In this document: positions 11,686-23,085 of the stretch, piece by piece
Layout of the letters: each line of letters begins with the position of its first letter
Numbering within the stretch: position 1 is the first letter of the stretch
NCBI GenBank assembly: GCA_964036665.1
Contig: OZ038532.1
Coordinates: 7,688,001-7,752,000, forward strand
Direction of reading: 5' to 3'
From: Gordius sp. MW1
Lineage: Eukaryota > Nematomorpha > Gordioida > Gordea > Gordiidae
Length of the DNA stretch: 64,000 bases
Notes under the pieces: model-generated
The model's database searches: none
What the model saw: the letters and a program-made list of their open reading frames with translations, nothing else
Told to the model about the DNA's origin: nothing
Program-made: the position numbers and the translations under genes

Positions 11686-13043
11686 GTTACAGCCCACATA
11701 AAAAAATCGTGGACTTTAAAAAATATCATGATTGACTTCATAAATCTGCCTCACCCACATAGAGGGTCTATTCTGTGTGCGCATTAAATTAAAAATAAAA
11801 TCATATCCATGACGACGGATAACGCAGCCAATGAATTAAATGCGATGAGGCAACTTAAGGCCCATATGGCCGATAATAATATAACTTTTTGTTCGCACAG
11901 ATGTGCCTGCCACATCTTAAATTTGGTAGTTCATGACGGGCTTGAAGTGATAGCTGGACCCCTGGACAAAATATTCCATATTGTTAAGGCAAAAAAGATC
12001 GCCTTCAATACAAGAAGATTTTCTAAAGTTGGCAAACGTTTGTCCCCCAGCCTAATAAAACTAGGTGGAATTCGGTGTATTTGATGTTATGAAAGGCCAA
12101 TAAGGTATTTTTAAATACCAATATCTAATTTTATTTTAGACTATCAATTGTTTGAACATAATGGTTCAACGATACATGAACGCTGAATTGTGGTTGGACC
12201 CTGAAGAAATCAAGATGTTAATCGATATCGAAGCATTTTTGAAGCCATTCTATGAAACTACATTAGAACTTAGTTCTGGTAGTTTTTGTACTATGGGCTT
12301 GGTTCACATCTATTTCGAGGACATGGTCGAACATTTGGAGTCCTTTGGGATCGTTTGCGAAAATGAATCCCTTGTGACCGCCAGTAGCAAGATGCTCTCC
12401 AAAATGTTGGATTATAGAGATACCATGAATACATTCGAAAACTTTGCGGCAAACTTACTTTACTAGACCCACGAATTAAACGTGATTTAATGCCGCTAGG
12501 TATAAACACGGATTTTGTGATATCTACAAAAATGACTACGAAATACAAGACACTTTAGAGGATGAAATGTCGGCCACACGCATGGAAAGAATTTTCCTTA
12601 AAAAAAGGATGTAAGTTACTTTTTTAATTTAATTAACTCTATTTCGTTATTATAGAGGACATCCTGTGTTGATAAATAATGAAATATCACGGTACCTAAG
12701 CGATTCCCCGGTGTGTCTGAAAACCGACATTATGGCTTGGTGGTGCTCGAACGAAAGCACTTACAAAAATTTGAGTACGATGGCTAAAGACTATCTTTGC
12801 CAACAACCATTTTCCGTGGCATCGGAAAGAATATTTTCAAGGGCCGGCGACATAATGACAATGAAGAGATCCCGGCTGGCTAGTAGAACTCTGAGGGAAA
12901 TATTGTCATTAAATAATTGGAAAACCAATCTCTAAGTTTTAATATATATATTTACAAATTTGAATCTGTATGAATAAACATTACTTACATGGCGTTTAGA
13001 TGAATTAGCTAATTTAGATTTTACCTGGATATTTTCCCTTAAT

Positions 13044-13060
13044 TTAACCCTCCAATGTAC
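13044..13060. mobile_element. Possible piggyBac-type terminus (TTAA followed by CCCTCC)
   Basis: TTAA at 13044-13047 is followed by CCCTCCAATG, the usual arrangement at a piggyBac end (TTAA target, CCC-starting TIR). It lies about 340 bp beyond the stop codon of the piggyBac-like remnant. The matching far end was not found. Confidence 0.4.
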
Positions 13061-13386
13061 TTATAGAAATCCCAACCCTGAAGTGACTTATGGGGTTTGT
13101 AGGACCCCATTCTTAAAATGATCATAATATTAAAACCAATAGAGTAAAACGTCTCAAATTTTAAATATAAGTTTATTAAAGCCTCTTATAGGTTTGTAAA
13201 AAATAATAATTTAATTATAAATATTAATTCTAAAATTATATGCAATTTACCAAACACAAAGAAAATGAATAAAAATCAAAATGACATGTTTTATTTTTGT
13301 AATGGAGACCAAACAGTTAGTAGAAATATAAAAAGCAAATGTTTATTTTATTAAAAGAAGGTTTGAATAATATAAAAAACATGCAT

Positions 13387-14290
13387 TCATGATAAAATGA
13401 TTATACAGGAAAAAATAGAAGACTCTAATAAATGGTCATTTTTTTCGCATTTTTCGAGGCAATCTTCGCAAAATATTATAGTGTGATCAACACAGACAGG
13501 GTTTTGACACCTATTGCACGAAAATCTTGTTTTCTTATCCCGATTCCGGGGGCAGCTAGAACATCTTTGTTTCTTAAGAGGTGGTATTGACCTGGAGAGT
13601 ATGCTGCTTGTATATTTTTGGTGAAGATATCAAGAAGTTCCCTAACATGAGTTGCCTTGTCATAGACTTTTCTATCATTTTTTGTGCAGGAATTATCAAA
13701 TCTTAGCACTTTTAATAGAAACCTGAATCACTTTAAGGACATCATAGCCCTAAGAATCTCAATTTTATATCCATCTTGCCCCCATATGTCCGATAGGTCA
13801 CGATGGTTTGATTTAAATATCCCAAGAAGTAGTAGCACTGCCAAAAAAAGCATTTAATTCATCTCCAGTCATCAAACTATTTTGCTGATGCTCTTCCAAA
13901 TTAATAGTTTCTATTTTTTGGTTAGTATAATTTGTAATTATTGAAGTGAAATTGTGAATAAAAAACAACAAAAAACAGTCAAGAGCTGATAAGGCCTTTT
14001 TGCATATTCTTTTACTCCTGGAAAACTTGTTATAATATTATGGGATCTTGTTTTTTGGGAAACAATTTGGACTCCATTTGGTTCCATCTTTACCTATTTT
14101 TAAAGTATAAAATATACTTGATTTTTTATACCATATAAATATTTTGTTTTGGCAAAATCTGTCCTAATTCCTTCTATATCCACATCTGAATCACTTTCCT
14201 TTTCACTCTCAATTAGGTAATCCTCTTCACTTGATGTTAACACAAAGTCATCTAACTAATTATAATAATATAATCTTATTTTACCATCAG
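13387..14290 (-). pseudogene. piggyBac-like transposase, catalytic core deleted
   Basis: Read on the minus strand from about 14290, fragments match the piggyBac order. An acidic N-terminus (SEEDYLIESEKESDSD) is followed by GKDGTKWSPNCFPKNK and NIITSFPGVKEYAK, then ELNAFFG with SNHRDLSDIWGQDGYKIE and LRAMMSLK, then KATHVRELLDIFTKNIQ with AAYSPGQ (about 13590-13680). The text then jumps directly to the C-terminal cysteine-rich domain (CSSCPRNRDKKTRFSCNRC ... CVDH ... CEDC), ending at a TGA at 13387-13389. Everything normally between the start of the catalytic region and the zinc domain, including the catalytic aspartates, is missing. Several frameshifts and stops are present. The element cannot transpose by itself. 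Confidence 0.75.
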
Positions 14291-14461
14291 AATTTGAACT
14301 TGAGGATTTTAAACAATCAAAAATTAAATTGGAACCCGGTCAAAGGAGCACAGAAATAGCATCGAAACTCGTCTGATTGCCCAGGATGAATTTAACATAT
14401 TGTCTTAGCACAAAATATTTTATATTAACATGTCCTAGTGAAATCATAACAAGTAAATATA

Positions 14462-14510
14462 TGGGTTAGGGTAAGTGTTAGGGCTAGGGTTAGGGTTAGG
14501 GTTATAATAA
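14462..14510. repeat. Telomere-like TTAGGG tract
   Basis: A short run of GTTAGGG with variant units. Similar tracts lie at about 16270-16315, 31830, 33985-34030 and 48810. It is interstitial and short, so not a telomere. Confidence 0.6.
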
Positions 14511-14919
14511 CAAAGTGTGCTAAAAAATTTGACAAAAAATAAAAAAAAACTTTCTTAATTGACCTTATGGGTATGTGCTCGGACGCATAAGCTCTTTCAT
14601 AAAGAGGGGTAAAATGCTGAGATTAGGGAATATTAATTAGCTTGTTTACAACTTTACAACTAAGCTTAGCAATACGCTGAGAAAAACCAGCCAGCCGTTT
14701 TTACAACACTACTACAAATATAAAATAAAAGGGACATTATATAACTAATAAGTCTTTATCTTTTACAAGAGCCGAGGAATTCAAAATATATTTGAAATTA
14801 AATTTTGTGATTAATCGCAATTAATCTGCTTAGCAAATGTGTAAATTATAAAGTTAAACCATATTAAAATGTACAAAAAAATTGTTACCACCTGGCTGAG
14901 GCAGAAAATATAAAAATAT

Positions 14920-15215
14920 ATATTTAAATAAATTTTCATAAAATTTTTGGCATGTCTAAAAAATAAATTTTGAAATCATTAAACAGATTTTAGCCATCTA
15001 TATAGAAGATTCTACAAAGCGAAATTTCCCACCTTTTATAAATTTTTATAAAATTTTTGGCATGTCTGAAAAATAAATTTTGAAATCATTAAACAGATTT
15101 TAGCCATCTATATAGAAGATTCTACAAAGCGAAATTTCCCACCTTTTATAAATTTTTATAAAGATTTTGGCACGTCTAAAAAATAATTTTTAGAATCATT
15201 AAACAGATTTTAGCC
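14920..15215. repeat. Satellite, about 2.5 units of 120 bp
   Basis: Units share 'tttttggcatgtctaaaaaataa', 'cattaaacagattttagcca' and 'gaagattctacaaagcgaaa'. The reverse complement of the same unit is interspersed at 43240-43790, so it belongs to a dispersed satellite family. Confidence 0.75.
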
Positions 15216-15329
15216 ATTTTTTTTTCATAAATAAAACATTACTTCTATAATGCAGCATAAGCAAAGCATAATAATTAACTATAATTTACTAGAGATTAGA
15301 TTATAAATTATAATACTTTTCATTATGAC

Positions 15330-15690
15330 GTCACAATGGGAAAAGTTTAAACTCAGTGACGTCATGATATAACTATTTTTATTTTCTTAAATTAAAAGTT
15401 TATTACCTAAAATTGATATATTTGCATGCCCCACCCCAAACGACCAAAACCAAACCAAAAGGTTAATAATATTATCCACCCACACCCTTTAGATGTTTAA
15501 TACACCCAAACCTAAACGCCAAAGGTCACCTCGAAACATTCACCCAAAACGCTTTAGGTCTTTTTTACAAAAACGCCAAACACCAAAGCTCTCCCAAGGA
15601 AATTCACCTAACACTGATAAGGCTGGGTGAAAATAAACGTCAACGCTTGCAGGCGACCAATAGAAACCCTTGGTTTTTTACAACACTAAT
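15330..15690. other. Paired TGACGTCA sites and MITE-like subterminal repeats
   Basis: Two TGACGTCA palindromes lie about 30 bp apart (about 15327-15365). From 15430 to 15690 short motifs such as 'aaacctaaacgccaaa' recur and the segment ends in TTTTACAACACTA, as at 4851. No gene. From 15690 to 16080 nothing was recognised. Confidence 0.35.
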
Positions 15691-16081
15691 ATATAGGTAT
15701 GAGGAGAAACACAGGATTTCTCTTTCTTTCTGGGACCTGGGATGCTACTAGATAAATAAATATAAGTTTACTATTAGTTAAAAATTACATATTTTATGAA
15801 GATGAATGAAATAAATAAAAAAGCTAAGTAGTATAAATATCAAAAAATACCTCTATGCCTTGTGTCCATTTAAACAGTAACATTTGTTTTAGTAGGGACA
15901 CGTATTAAAGGATGTCTATAGCTGTATTATTAGTTGTCGTCATTTCGAACTGGAGTCTTTTTTTCATTTAACCACCTAAATTTAATGTAAAAATTAATTT
16001 AAAAATTTTATAATCTTACCACTTATCCGAATTTAAGCATTTAACCAATTCTCACTTATAAGTAGATTTAGCGGGTATTTT

Positions 16082-16421
16082 CCCAAAATACCAGTGGACA
16101 AAATCCTAGTGGTTTCAAGATGTTGAAACCGTTTCAAAATCTATAATGCGCATGCGTATGCATTTAGCAGACCAATCAGATAGCTGCGAATTTTAACAAT
16201 GCGCATGCGCTTGAAACGGTTTCAAGATCTTGAAACCGTTTCAAGATCTATAATGGGTTAAGGTTCAGGGTAGTGTTTTAGGTCAGCGTTTTAGGTTAGG
16301 GTTAGGGTTAGGATTAGATGCACATCAAATTCCCTCCCCATGAAAGTGTCGGAAAAGTTAATACCGTAAATGTACCTGCATGCATGCATATCCGTTTTAT
16401 TTTGTCCACTAGTATTTTGGG
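16082..16421. mobile_element. Short TIR element with a 36-bp perfect palindrome and telomere-like tract
   Basis: The ends CCCAAAATACCAGTGGACAA and its near-perfect inverse (right arm ending at 16421) bound about 340 bp. Inside are GCGCATGCG motifs, a perfect 36-bp palindrome at 16210-16245 centred on AGATCT, and a TTAGGG-like tract (16270-16315). No coding. A Tc1/mariner-type origin is possible but the target duplication is not clear. Confidence 0.6.
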
Positions 16422-16429
16422 CATGAATC

Positions 16430-17715
16430 GATGTAGCGTAAATTTTAGGCAATGTGTTCAAAAAATCGCGGTTATTTATCATTTATAAATATTACCATTT
16501 ATCTCACTTATACAATTTCGACTGTATATCATTTTTATTTATGTGCATTCAGTCTTGAAATTAGATTAAACTCATTGAAAAACTCATATTCTATATTATT
16601 AGTGAATTACATAACATATGCAGAGTGTATACCCAATAAAAAATATCTGTTTTATCTTTAAATTTCTATGTTTTTGTTTAGATATACCTTATATTTCTCT
16701 GTTTTTGTTTTAATTTAGTTGTTTTCTGTTTTGATTCAATACATTCAAAACACGATAGATACGCAGAATTTGTATGTTTTCTGTTTCAATTCAATACATT
16801 CAAACGATAGATACGCAGTATACGTCATGAGGTGGCGTTTGAGTGACATTTTAGTAAACGTCAAAACGTATAAGACTAAATAACATGACCGTCTTGTGAC
16901 TTAGAAATTTGGATAGTTAAAAACCTAGGCTCAGACCTAGCAATCATTCGCAGAAATTTCCATCTAAATCGGTCCAGCCGTTTCGGAGGAGTATAACCAC
17001 ACACACCGTTTCACGTGATTTTTATATATTAGATTAGATTTTAAATTTTTGGTGGTGTAAAGGGGATTTGTGCAAATAAATCTATAATTTCATCATGGAC
17101 AATAACTTTTAAAATACACATTCTCGCATTAGCGAATTTTAATTTCATAATTATGGTTTTTCATATTTTATGTTATAATTTCACCTTTATAGGATCTAAC
17201 CTTAAAAAAGGCTTTTAAATGTTGTCATAGCTTTTTTGACATAAATGCTGCCAATATCGTATATTTAAAATTAAGATTTGTTATATATATGGCCAAGATT
17301 ACTTTGGGGTTGTGGCAATACAAGATATTTATAAAATAATTAGTTGTATAGTTTTTTATTAATTGTATTATTTAAAATATAAATGTTTTCTTGCCAATAT
17401 CACGGTTCCACTTTGTGGTATACAATTCCTTTGTACGCAAACTTACTACACCTTGTGAAATTTTTAATATTGACTTGATATAATCGTTTTAACTACTTTC
17501 CTTTCTTTTATTTATTTATGAATAAAAATTTTTTGATTTTATGCCCTATAAAAATATGAGGGGTCTGAGACATTAACTTAATTTGCTAAAACTTTAAGCT
17601 TGTGTTATATTAAAGAAAAAATACACAAAATAGTAGCGGTATTATAAGTTTGACGACCGTTTATGAGGGGGGAATTTTTTAATTGCATTTGACCCTTTCC
17701 CACTTGTGTAAAATC
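16430..17715. other. AT-rich DNA; short non-LTR-like tail near 16945-17040
   Basis: Around 16960-17030 the text 'aaatcggtccagccgtttcg' resembles 3' tails of RTE-type retrotransposons common in invertebrates. A 55-bp segment is repeated at about 16725-16765 and 16780-16815. No gene was seen in the rest. Confidence 0.35.
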
Positions 17716-17766
17716 CAAGCTGGCCCCCCCCCTCCCCAAGGCAAAAAAGCTAGCTACGCCACTGCT
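17715..17766. mobile_element. Isolated hAT-type end
   Basis: GCTAGCTACGCCACTG reads in reverse as CAGTGGCGTAGCTAGC, the typical terminus of a widespread hAT group. It is preceded by a C-run as in the MITEs at 5355 and 58714. The partner end was not found. Confidence 0.45.
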
Positions 17767-17917
17767 TAATGCATAAATGTAATGTTATAAAGATATAAAA
17801 TTTTAGCACCAAAATCAAAATCTTGCGTATATTGTTATATGCAGCTTCACGTTTGATTTAAAACTTATTATTCTATTATTACCTCTAAATAGCGCATATT
17901 GCCATTTTTACTAATAT

Positions 17918-18605
17918 GCACGAGCCGCCCGAAGCCCGACCAGGCCCGAGCCCGGCCCGACCCGATGGGGCTTCGGGCTGGGCTCGGACAGAATTTTATA
18001 AAACAATCGGGCCTCGGGCGGTGGGTCAGGCCTGATGAGGCGGCCCGACCCACCGCCAGAGCCCGGCCCGAATTGACTAAGGCAAACTAATCATTTATAA
18101 AATATGATCTAAACAAACTCAACTGGATATTAAATAATTATCTTTGTACACCATACATAATATTTCGAAGTTTCAGCTTTTTTACCCTGTCTATTAAAAT
18201 ATTTTGGCCTAAATTGCAAATCTTATTCTGGTATTTAAATATATTCCTAGTAGCCGTTACATTAGAAATAAAATAAAGAAATATTTTAAAAAATGTTTAT
18301 TGGAACTGTTAGGTAAAATATATTTTAAATAGTTAGACATCCATTTAGCTGAATAAATTGTAGCGAGCGAAAATGAAAATTTTATTTTATACTTATCCTA
18401 GTTGTAAATTAGGAGTAATAACAATTTAATGCATTGTGTAATTATATGGTGAAATAATTTTCAAAAACTCTAAAATAATTTTTTTAAATTTTCTATTTGA
18501 AAAATCGGGTCGGGCTCAGGTCGGGCCCAAAAATAAAAGGTCGTTCGGGCTCGGGTCGAGCTCGGGCAAAATAAAAACTGAGACGTCGGGCTGACTAATG
18601 TTACA
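17918..18605. mobile_element. Element with GC-rich repeated termini (CCCGAGCCCGGCCCG type)
   Basis: 17918-18075 and 18505-18600 are made of short CCCGAGCCCGGCCCGA motifs in inverse orientation to one another, separated by AT-rich DNA. The arrangement matches the hAT elements at 28732-29826 and 38805-39950, whose ends carry CCCGAACCC repeats. No transposase sequence was recognised inside and no target duplication was established. Confidence 0.45.
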
Positions 18606-18809
18606 CGATCCAAATTCTTGTACTGTATAAGCGATCTGACATTCCATTTTCTTATTCGATCCAAAAAATAACGAAGCGCCGATTCGTGTTTTTCGCATTC
18701 GGAAAAACACGAATCGTAAGAAATAAACAAAATTTCTTACTCACGTTTTCAAATTGTGATTTCGGTCTCGCAAGAGCAGGTTTTGTATGTTTAATAATTA
18801 CCTTTATCT

Positions 18810-19158
18810 TTTTAGGTTCAAGATACATAATTACTTTCTTTTGGCTAACTAGGGTATGTGTTTAGATAAGTTTGTATCTTGATAATTCATATTTTTCCTT
18901 TATACATTATTTTGCTGATCTTTTTTTTATAAAATTTAATACAGTTTTTAATCTCTAAAGAATTATATTATTTAGTAAGTTTTTAATTGCATTTTATATC
19001 AATTTTATGGAGATCAAGATACATAAATAGCTAACTAGGGTATGTGTTTAGATAAGTTTGTATGTTTGATAATTCATATTTTTCCTTTATACATTATTTT
19101 GCTGATTCATTTTTTTAAAAAATTTAATACAGTTTTTAATCACTAAAGAATTAGCAAG
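18810..19158. repeat. Two-copy tandem duplication, about 190 bp
   Basis: 18825-18975 and 19014-19157 share 'gctaactagggtatgtgttt', 'ttcctttatacattatttt' and 'aatacagtttttaat'. The second copy ends where the Ty3 coding similarity starts (about 19160), so this may mark the 5' truncation point of that element. Confidence 0.6.
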
Positions 19159-19984
19159 GGTAAGGAGGTACCACTTTTTGGACTACCATGAAGTTTAGCT
19201 TTCAACTTAGTACTTCCCCCGATGGTTGAAATTCATAAGGTAAGTAGTGCTAACAACTCGCTTACTAGAGATTTTGAAGATAAATATAGTATGATTTTTG
19301 ATGGGAAACTAGGATTAATAAAGTCTTGCGAACCAATAATTATCCATTTGAATTCAAATGCAACTCCTAGATCTTGGCAAGCTAGGAGGGTTCCGTTTCC
19401 TTTGAGAGCCCCTCTAGAGAAAAAGCTCCAAAGATTGGTTATCGCAGGTGTGTTAAAGCCAGAGGATCCCAACATTAAACCCATTCGATGGGCTACTCCA
19501 ATTGTGATCGTAAGGAAAACTAATAATGACATCCGTATCTGCGCCGATTTCAAGGTTACGGTGAATCCAAATTTAATTATAGATTACCATGATATTCCAA
19601 CATTTCAAGATGTTGCCGCAAAAATTTCGGGAGGAAGGAAGTTCACGAAAATTGATCTTAAAGATGCATATCTGCAAATGCCTGTTTCCGAGAAATCACA
19701 AGACCTCTTAGTTATTTCAACCAGTTTGGGTTATTACAAATACTGTCGGCTTCCGTTTGGGTTGTCCTCAGCTCCATCCATTTTCCAGAGGTTTATGGAC
19801 AACTTACTAAAAGATTGTCCTAAGACAGGAGTTTTCCTTGATGATATAATAATCACCGGCGAAAATGATGAGGATTGCAAACGTCAATAAAGTTTTAATG
19901 AAATTTAAAGATTCGGGGATTAAAGCACAGTTTAACAAAATTCGGTTTTTGGAAGATTCGATTGAATTTTTAGGGTTTATGATT

Positions 19985-22900
19985 ATAGTTGTTAAATTGC
20001 TAAGCAGCTTCGACTAAAAACTCGAGCACGAACACTAGCTGGATAATATGCTAACACAATGAGTGCTAAGCTAACTGTTCGGTGCAATAGTTTTAACAGT
20101 AGCACGTAAAAATGCTCAAGAGGTTAGTCGATAGCAGCCAAATCTGTTAAAAAATTTAGCAGGAGCTCGAGCAGTAAATTCGAGCAGATAGTAGATTGAA
20201 TTGCTTTTGTTAAACTATTTTAGTTACTTACAATATTTGCTCATGGTATATTATAAAGTTATTATATTATAGTTTTATAAGAAATTAAGCATGTTGAGCA
20301 TAAATGATGGATTGCACGATAATAAGATGAGATTGTATATTTGATTTTTATTTTGAGTTTTTAGGTATAAATATTTTGTACAGGTGGTTAAATAAATATA
20401 TATGGGGTAAATGTCATAATCTATGTTTATGATGCGATTTAAATTATTTTTCAAATTGTGACTCACTAAGAACTTAAAAAATGTTTTTCACCTTTGAAAT
20501 TAAGATTTTTAAAAGTTTAGCGGTCGCCCAGGTGACAAATGTCATAATCTATGTTTATGATGCGATTTAAATTTTTTTTCAAATTGTGACTCACAAGAAC
20601 TTAAAAAATGTTTTTCACCTTTGAAATTAAGATTTTTAAAAGTTTAGCGGTCGCCCAGGTGACAAATGTCATAATCTATGTTTATGATGCAATTTAAATT
20701 TTTTTTTGAAATTGTGACTTACTAAGAACTTAAAAAAGGTTTTTCACCTTTAAAATTAAGATTTTTGAAAGTTTAGCGGTCGCTCAGGTGACAAATGTCA
20801 TAATCTATGTTTATTATGGGATTTAAATTTTTTTTTCAAATTGTGACTCACTAAGAGCTTATAAAAAGTTTTTCACCTTTGAAATTAAGATTTTTGAAAG
20901 TTTAGCGGTCGCCCAGGTGACAAATGTCATAATCTATGTTTATGATGCGATTTAAATTTTTTTTTCAAATTGTGACTCACTAAGCGCTTAAAAAATGTTT
21001 TTCACCTTTGAAATTAAGATTTTTAAAAGTTTAGCGGTCGCCCACGTGACAAATGTCATAATCTACATTTATGATGCGATTTAAATTTTTTTTTCAAATT
21101 GTGACTCACTAAGAGCTTAAAAAATGTTTTTCACCTTTGAAATTAAGATTTTTGAAAGTTTAGCGGTCGCCCAGGTGACAAATGTCATAACATAATCTAT
21201 GTTTATGATGCGATTTAAATTTTTTATTTCAAATTGTGACTCACCAAGCGCTTAAAAAATGTTTTTCACCTTTAAAATTAAGATTTTTGAAAGTTTAGCG
21301 GTTGCTCAGGTGACAAATGTCATAATCTATGTTTATAATGGGATTTAAATTTTTTAAAAAATGTTTTTCACCTTTGAAATTAAGATTTTTGAAAGTTTAG
21401 CGGTCGCTCAGGTGACAAATGTCATAATCTATGTTTATTATGCGATTTAAATTTTTTTTTTCAACTTATGACTCACTAAGGGCTTAAAAAATGTTCACCT
21501 TTGAAATTAAAATTTTTAAAAGTTTAGCGGTCGCCCAGGTGACAAATTTCATAATCTACATTTATGATGCGATTTAAATTTTTTTTTCAAATTGTAACTC
21601 ACTAAGAGCTTAAAAAATGTTTTTCACCTTTGAAATTAAGATTTTTGAAAGTTTAGCGGTCGCCCAGGTGACAAATGTCATAACATAATCTATGTTTATG
21701 ATGCGATTTAAATTTTTTATTTCAAATTGTGACTCACCAAGCGCTTAAAAAATGTTTTTCACCTTTAAAATTAAGATTTTTGAAAGTTTAGCGGTTGCTC
21801 AGGTGACAAATGTCATAATCTATGTTTATAATGGGATTTAAATTTTTTAAAAAATGTTTTTCACATTTGAAATTAAGATTTTTGAAAGTTTAGCGGTCGC
21901 CCAGGTGACAAATGTCATAATCTATGTTTATTATGCGATTTAAATTTTTTTTTTCAACTTGTGACTCACTAAGGGCTTAAAAAATGTTTTTCACCTTTGA
22001 AATTAAGATTTTTAAAAGTTTAGCGGTCGCCCAGGTGACAAATGTCATAATCTTTGTTTATGATGCGATTTAATTTTTTTTTTCAAATTGTGACTCACTA
22101 AGAACTTAAAAAATGTCTATCACCTTTGAAATTAAGATTTTTACAAGTTTAGCGGTCGCCCAGGTGACAAATGTCATAATCTATGTTTATGATGCAATTT
22201 AATTTTTTTTTGAAATTGTGACTTGATTAAATCCCATAATAAACATAGATTATGACATTTGTCACCTGAGCGACCGCTAAACTTTCAAAAATCTTAATTT
22301 CAAAGGTGAAAAACATTTTTTAAGTTCTTAGTGAGTCACAATTTCAAAAAAAAATTTAAATCGCATCATAAACATAGATTATGACATTTGTCACCTGGGC
22401 GACCGCTAAACTTTTAAAAATTTTAATTTCAAAGGTGATAGACATTTTTTAAGTTCTTAGTAAGTCACAATTTGGAAAAAAAAATTAAATCGCATCATAA
22501 ACAAAGATTATGACATTTGTCACCTGGGCGACCGCTAAACTTTTAAAAATCTTAATTTCAAAGGTGAAAAACATTTTTTAAGTTCTTAGTGAGTCACAAT
22601 TTGAAAAAAAAATTTAAATCGCATCATAAACATAGGTTATGACATTTACCCCATATATATTTATTTAACCACCTGTACAAAATATTTATACCTAAAAACT
22701 CAAAATGTATATAATAACATGTCAAGTAAAAAATCAAATATACAATCTCATCTTATTATCGTGCAATCCATCATTTATGCTCAACATGCTTAATTCCTTG
22801 TAAAACTATAATATAATAACTTTATAATATACCATGAGCAAATATTGTAAGTAACTAAAATAGTTTAACAAAAGCAATTCAATCTACTATCTGCTCGAAT

Positions 22901-23085
22901 TTACTGCTCGAGCTCCTGCTAAATTTTTTAACTGATTTGGCTGCTATCGACTAACCTCTCGAGCATTCTTACGTGCTACTGTTAAAACTATTGCACTCAT
23001 TGTGTTAGCATATTACCCAGCTAGTGTTTGTGCTCGAGCATAGCACATAGTTAGCATTGCTAAAGTTAGCAATTTAACAACACTA
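19985..23085. mobile_element. 3.1-kb long-TIR (foldback-like) element inside the Ty3 RT
   Basis: The direct repeat TTTATGATT occurs at 19976-19984 and 23086-23094, and removal rejoins the RT reading. The arms (about 19985-20420 and 22645-23085) are inverted copies of about 430 bp with few differences. They start at TTGTTAAATTGCTAA and include 'gagcataaatgatggattgc'. The middle is a tandem array of a 128-bp unit that flips orientation near 22223. No open frame of note. A duplication of 8-9 bp with a TAGTG/TATAG start fits hAT or MULE mobilisation, and I cannot tell which. Confidence 0.9.
20411..22650. repeat. 128-bp tandem array with an orientation switch
   Basis: About 14 direct units carry 'gcggtcgcccaggtgacaaa', 'tgtcataatctatgtttatg' and 'aaatgtttttcacctttgaa'. 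Unit starts lie at 20411, 20539, 20666 and 20795 and continue at that spacing. Two units are shortened by about 40 bp. At about 22223 the array switches to inverted units (three or more) that run to 22650. Two blocks near 21060-21340 and 21545-21840 are nearly the same, implying multi-unit duplication. Confidence 0.9.

Larger units (their letters stand above)
9577..12935 (+). pseudogene. hAT transposase (Ac-like), broken and interrupted
   Basis: Pieces on the plus strand follow hAT order. 9577-9827 carries the catalytic-domain start (TDCWTGINN followed by YVAVTA). 11694-12084 continues it with TDNAAN and the FCSHRCACHILNLVV segment. 12152-12466 is the helical insertion region. 12480-12610 has LLDPRIKRDLMP in a shifted frame. 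12666-12935 is the C-terminal dimerisation domain (PFSVASERIFSRAGDI). GT-AG introns are likely at about 12107-12139 and 12610-12654. A 1-bp frameshift lies near 12060 (the usual TRWNS motif is split between frames), a stop follows, and another shift lies near 12466. The gene was also split at 9827 by a 1858-bp element with 8-bp target duplications. AATAAA lies near 12973. No BED zinc finger or terminal repeats were recognised. Confidence 0.85.

Noticed and set aside
14462..14510. Telomere or chromosome end
   Set aside because: The tract is short, degenerate and internal, and similar tracts lie inside small elements.
20411..22650. CRISPR-like regular repeat
   Set aside because: Adjacent 128-bp units without unique spacers, in a eukaryotic transposon; this is a satellite array.
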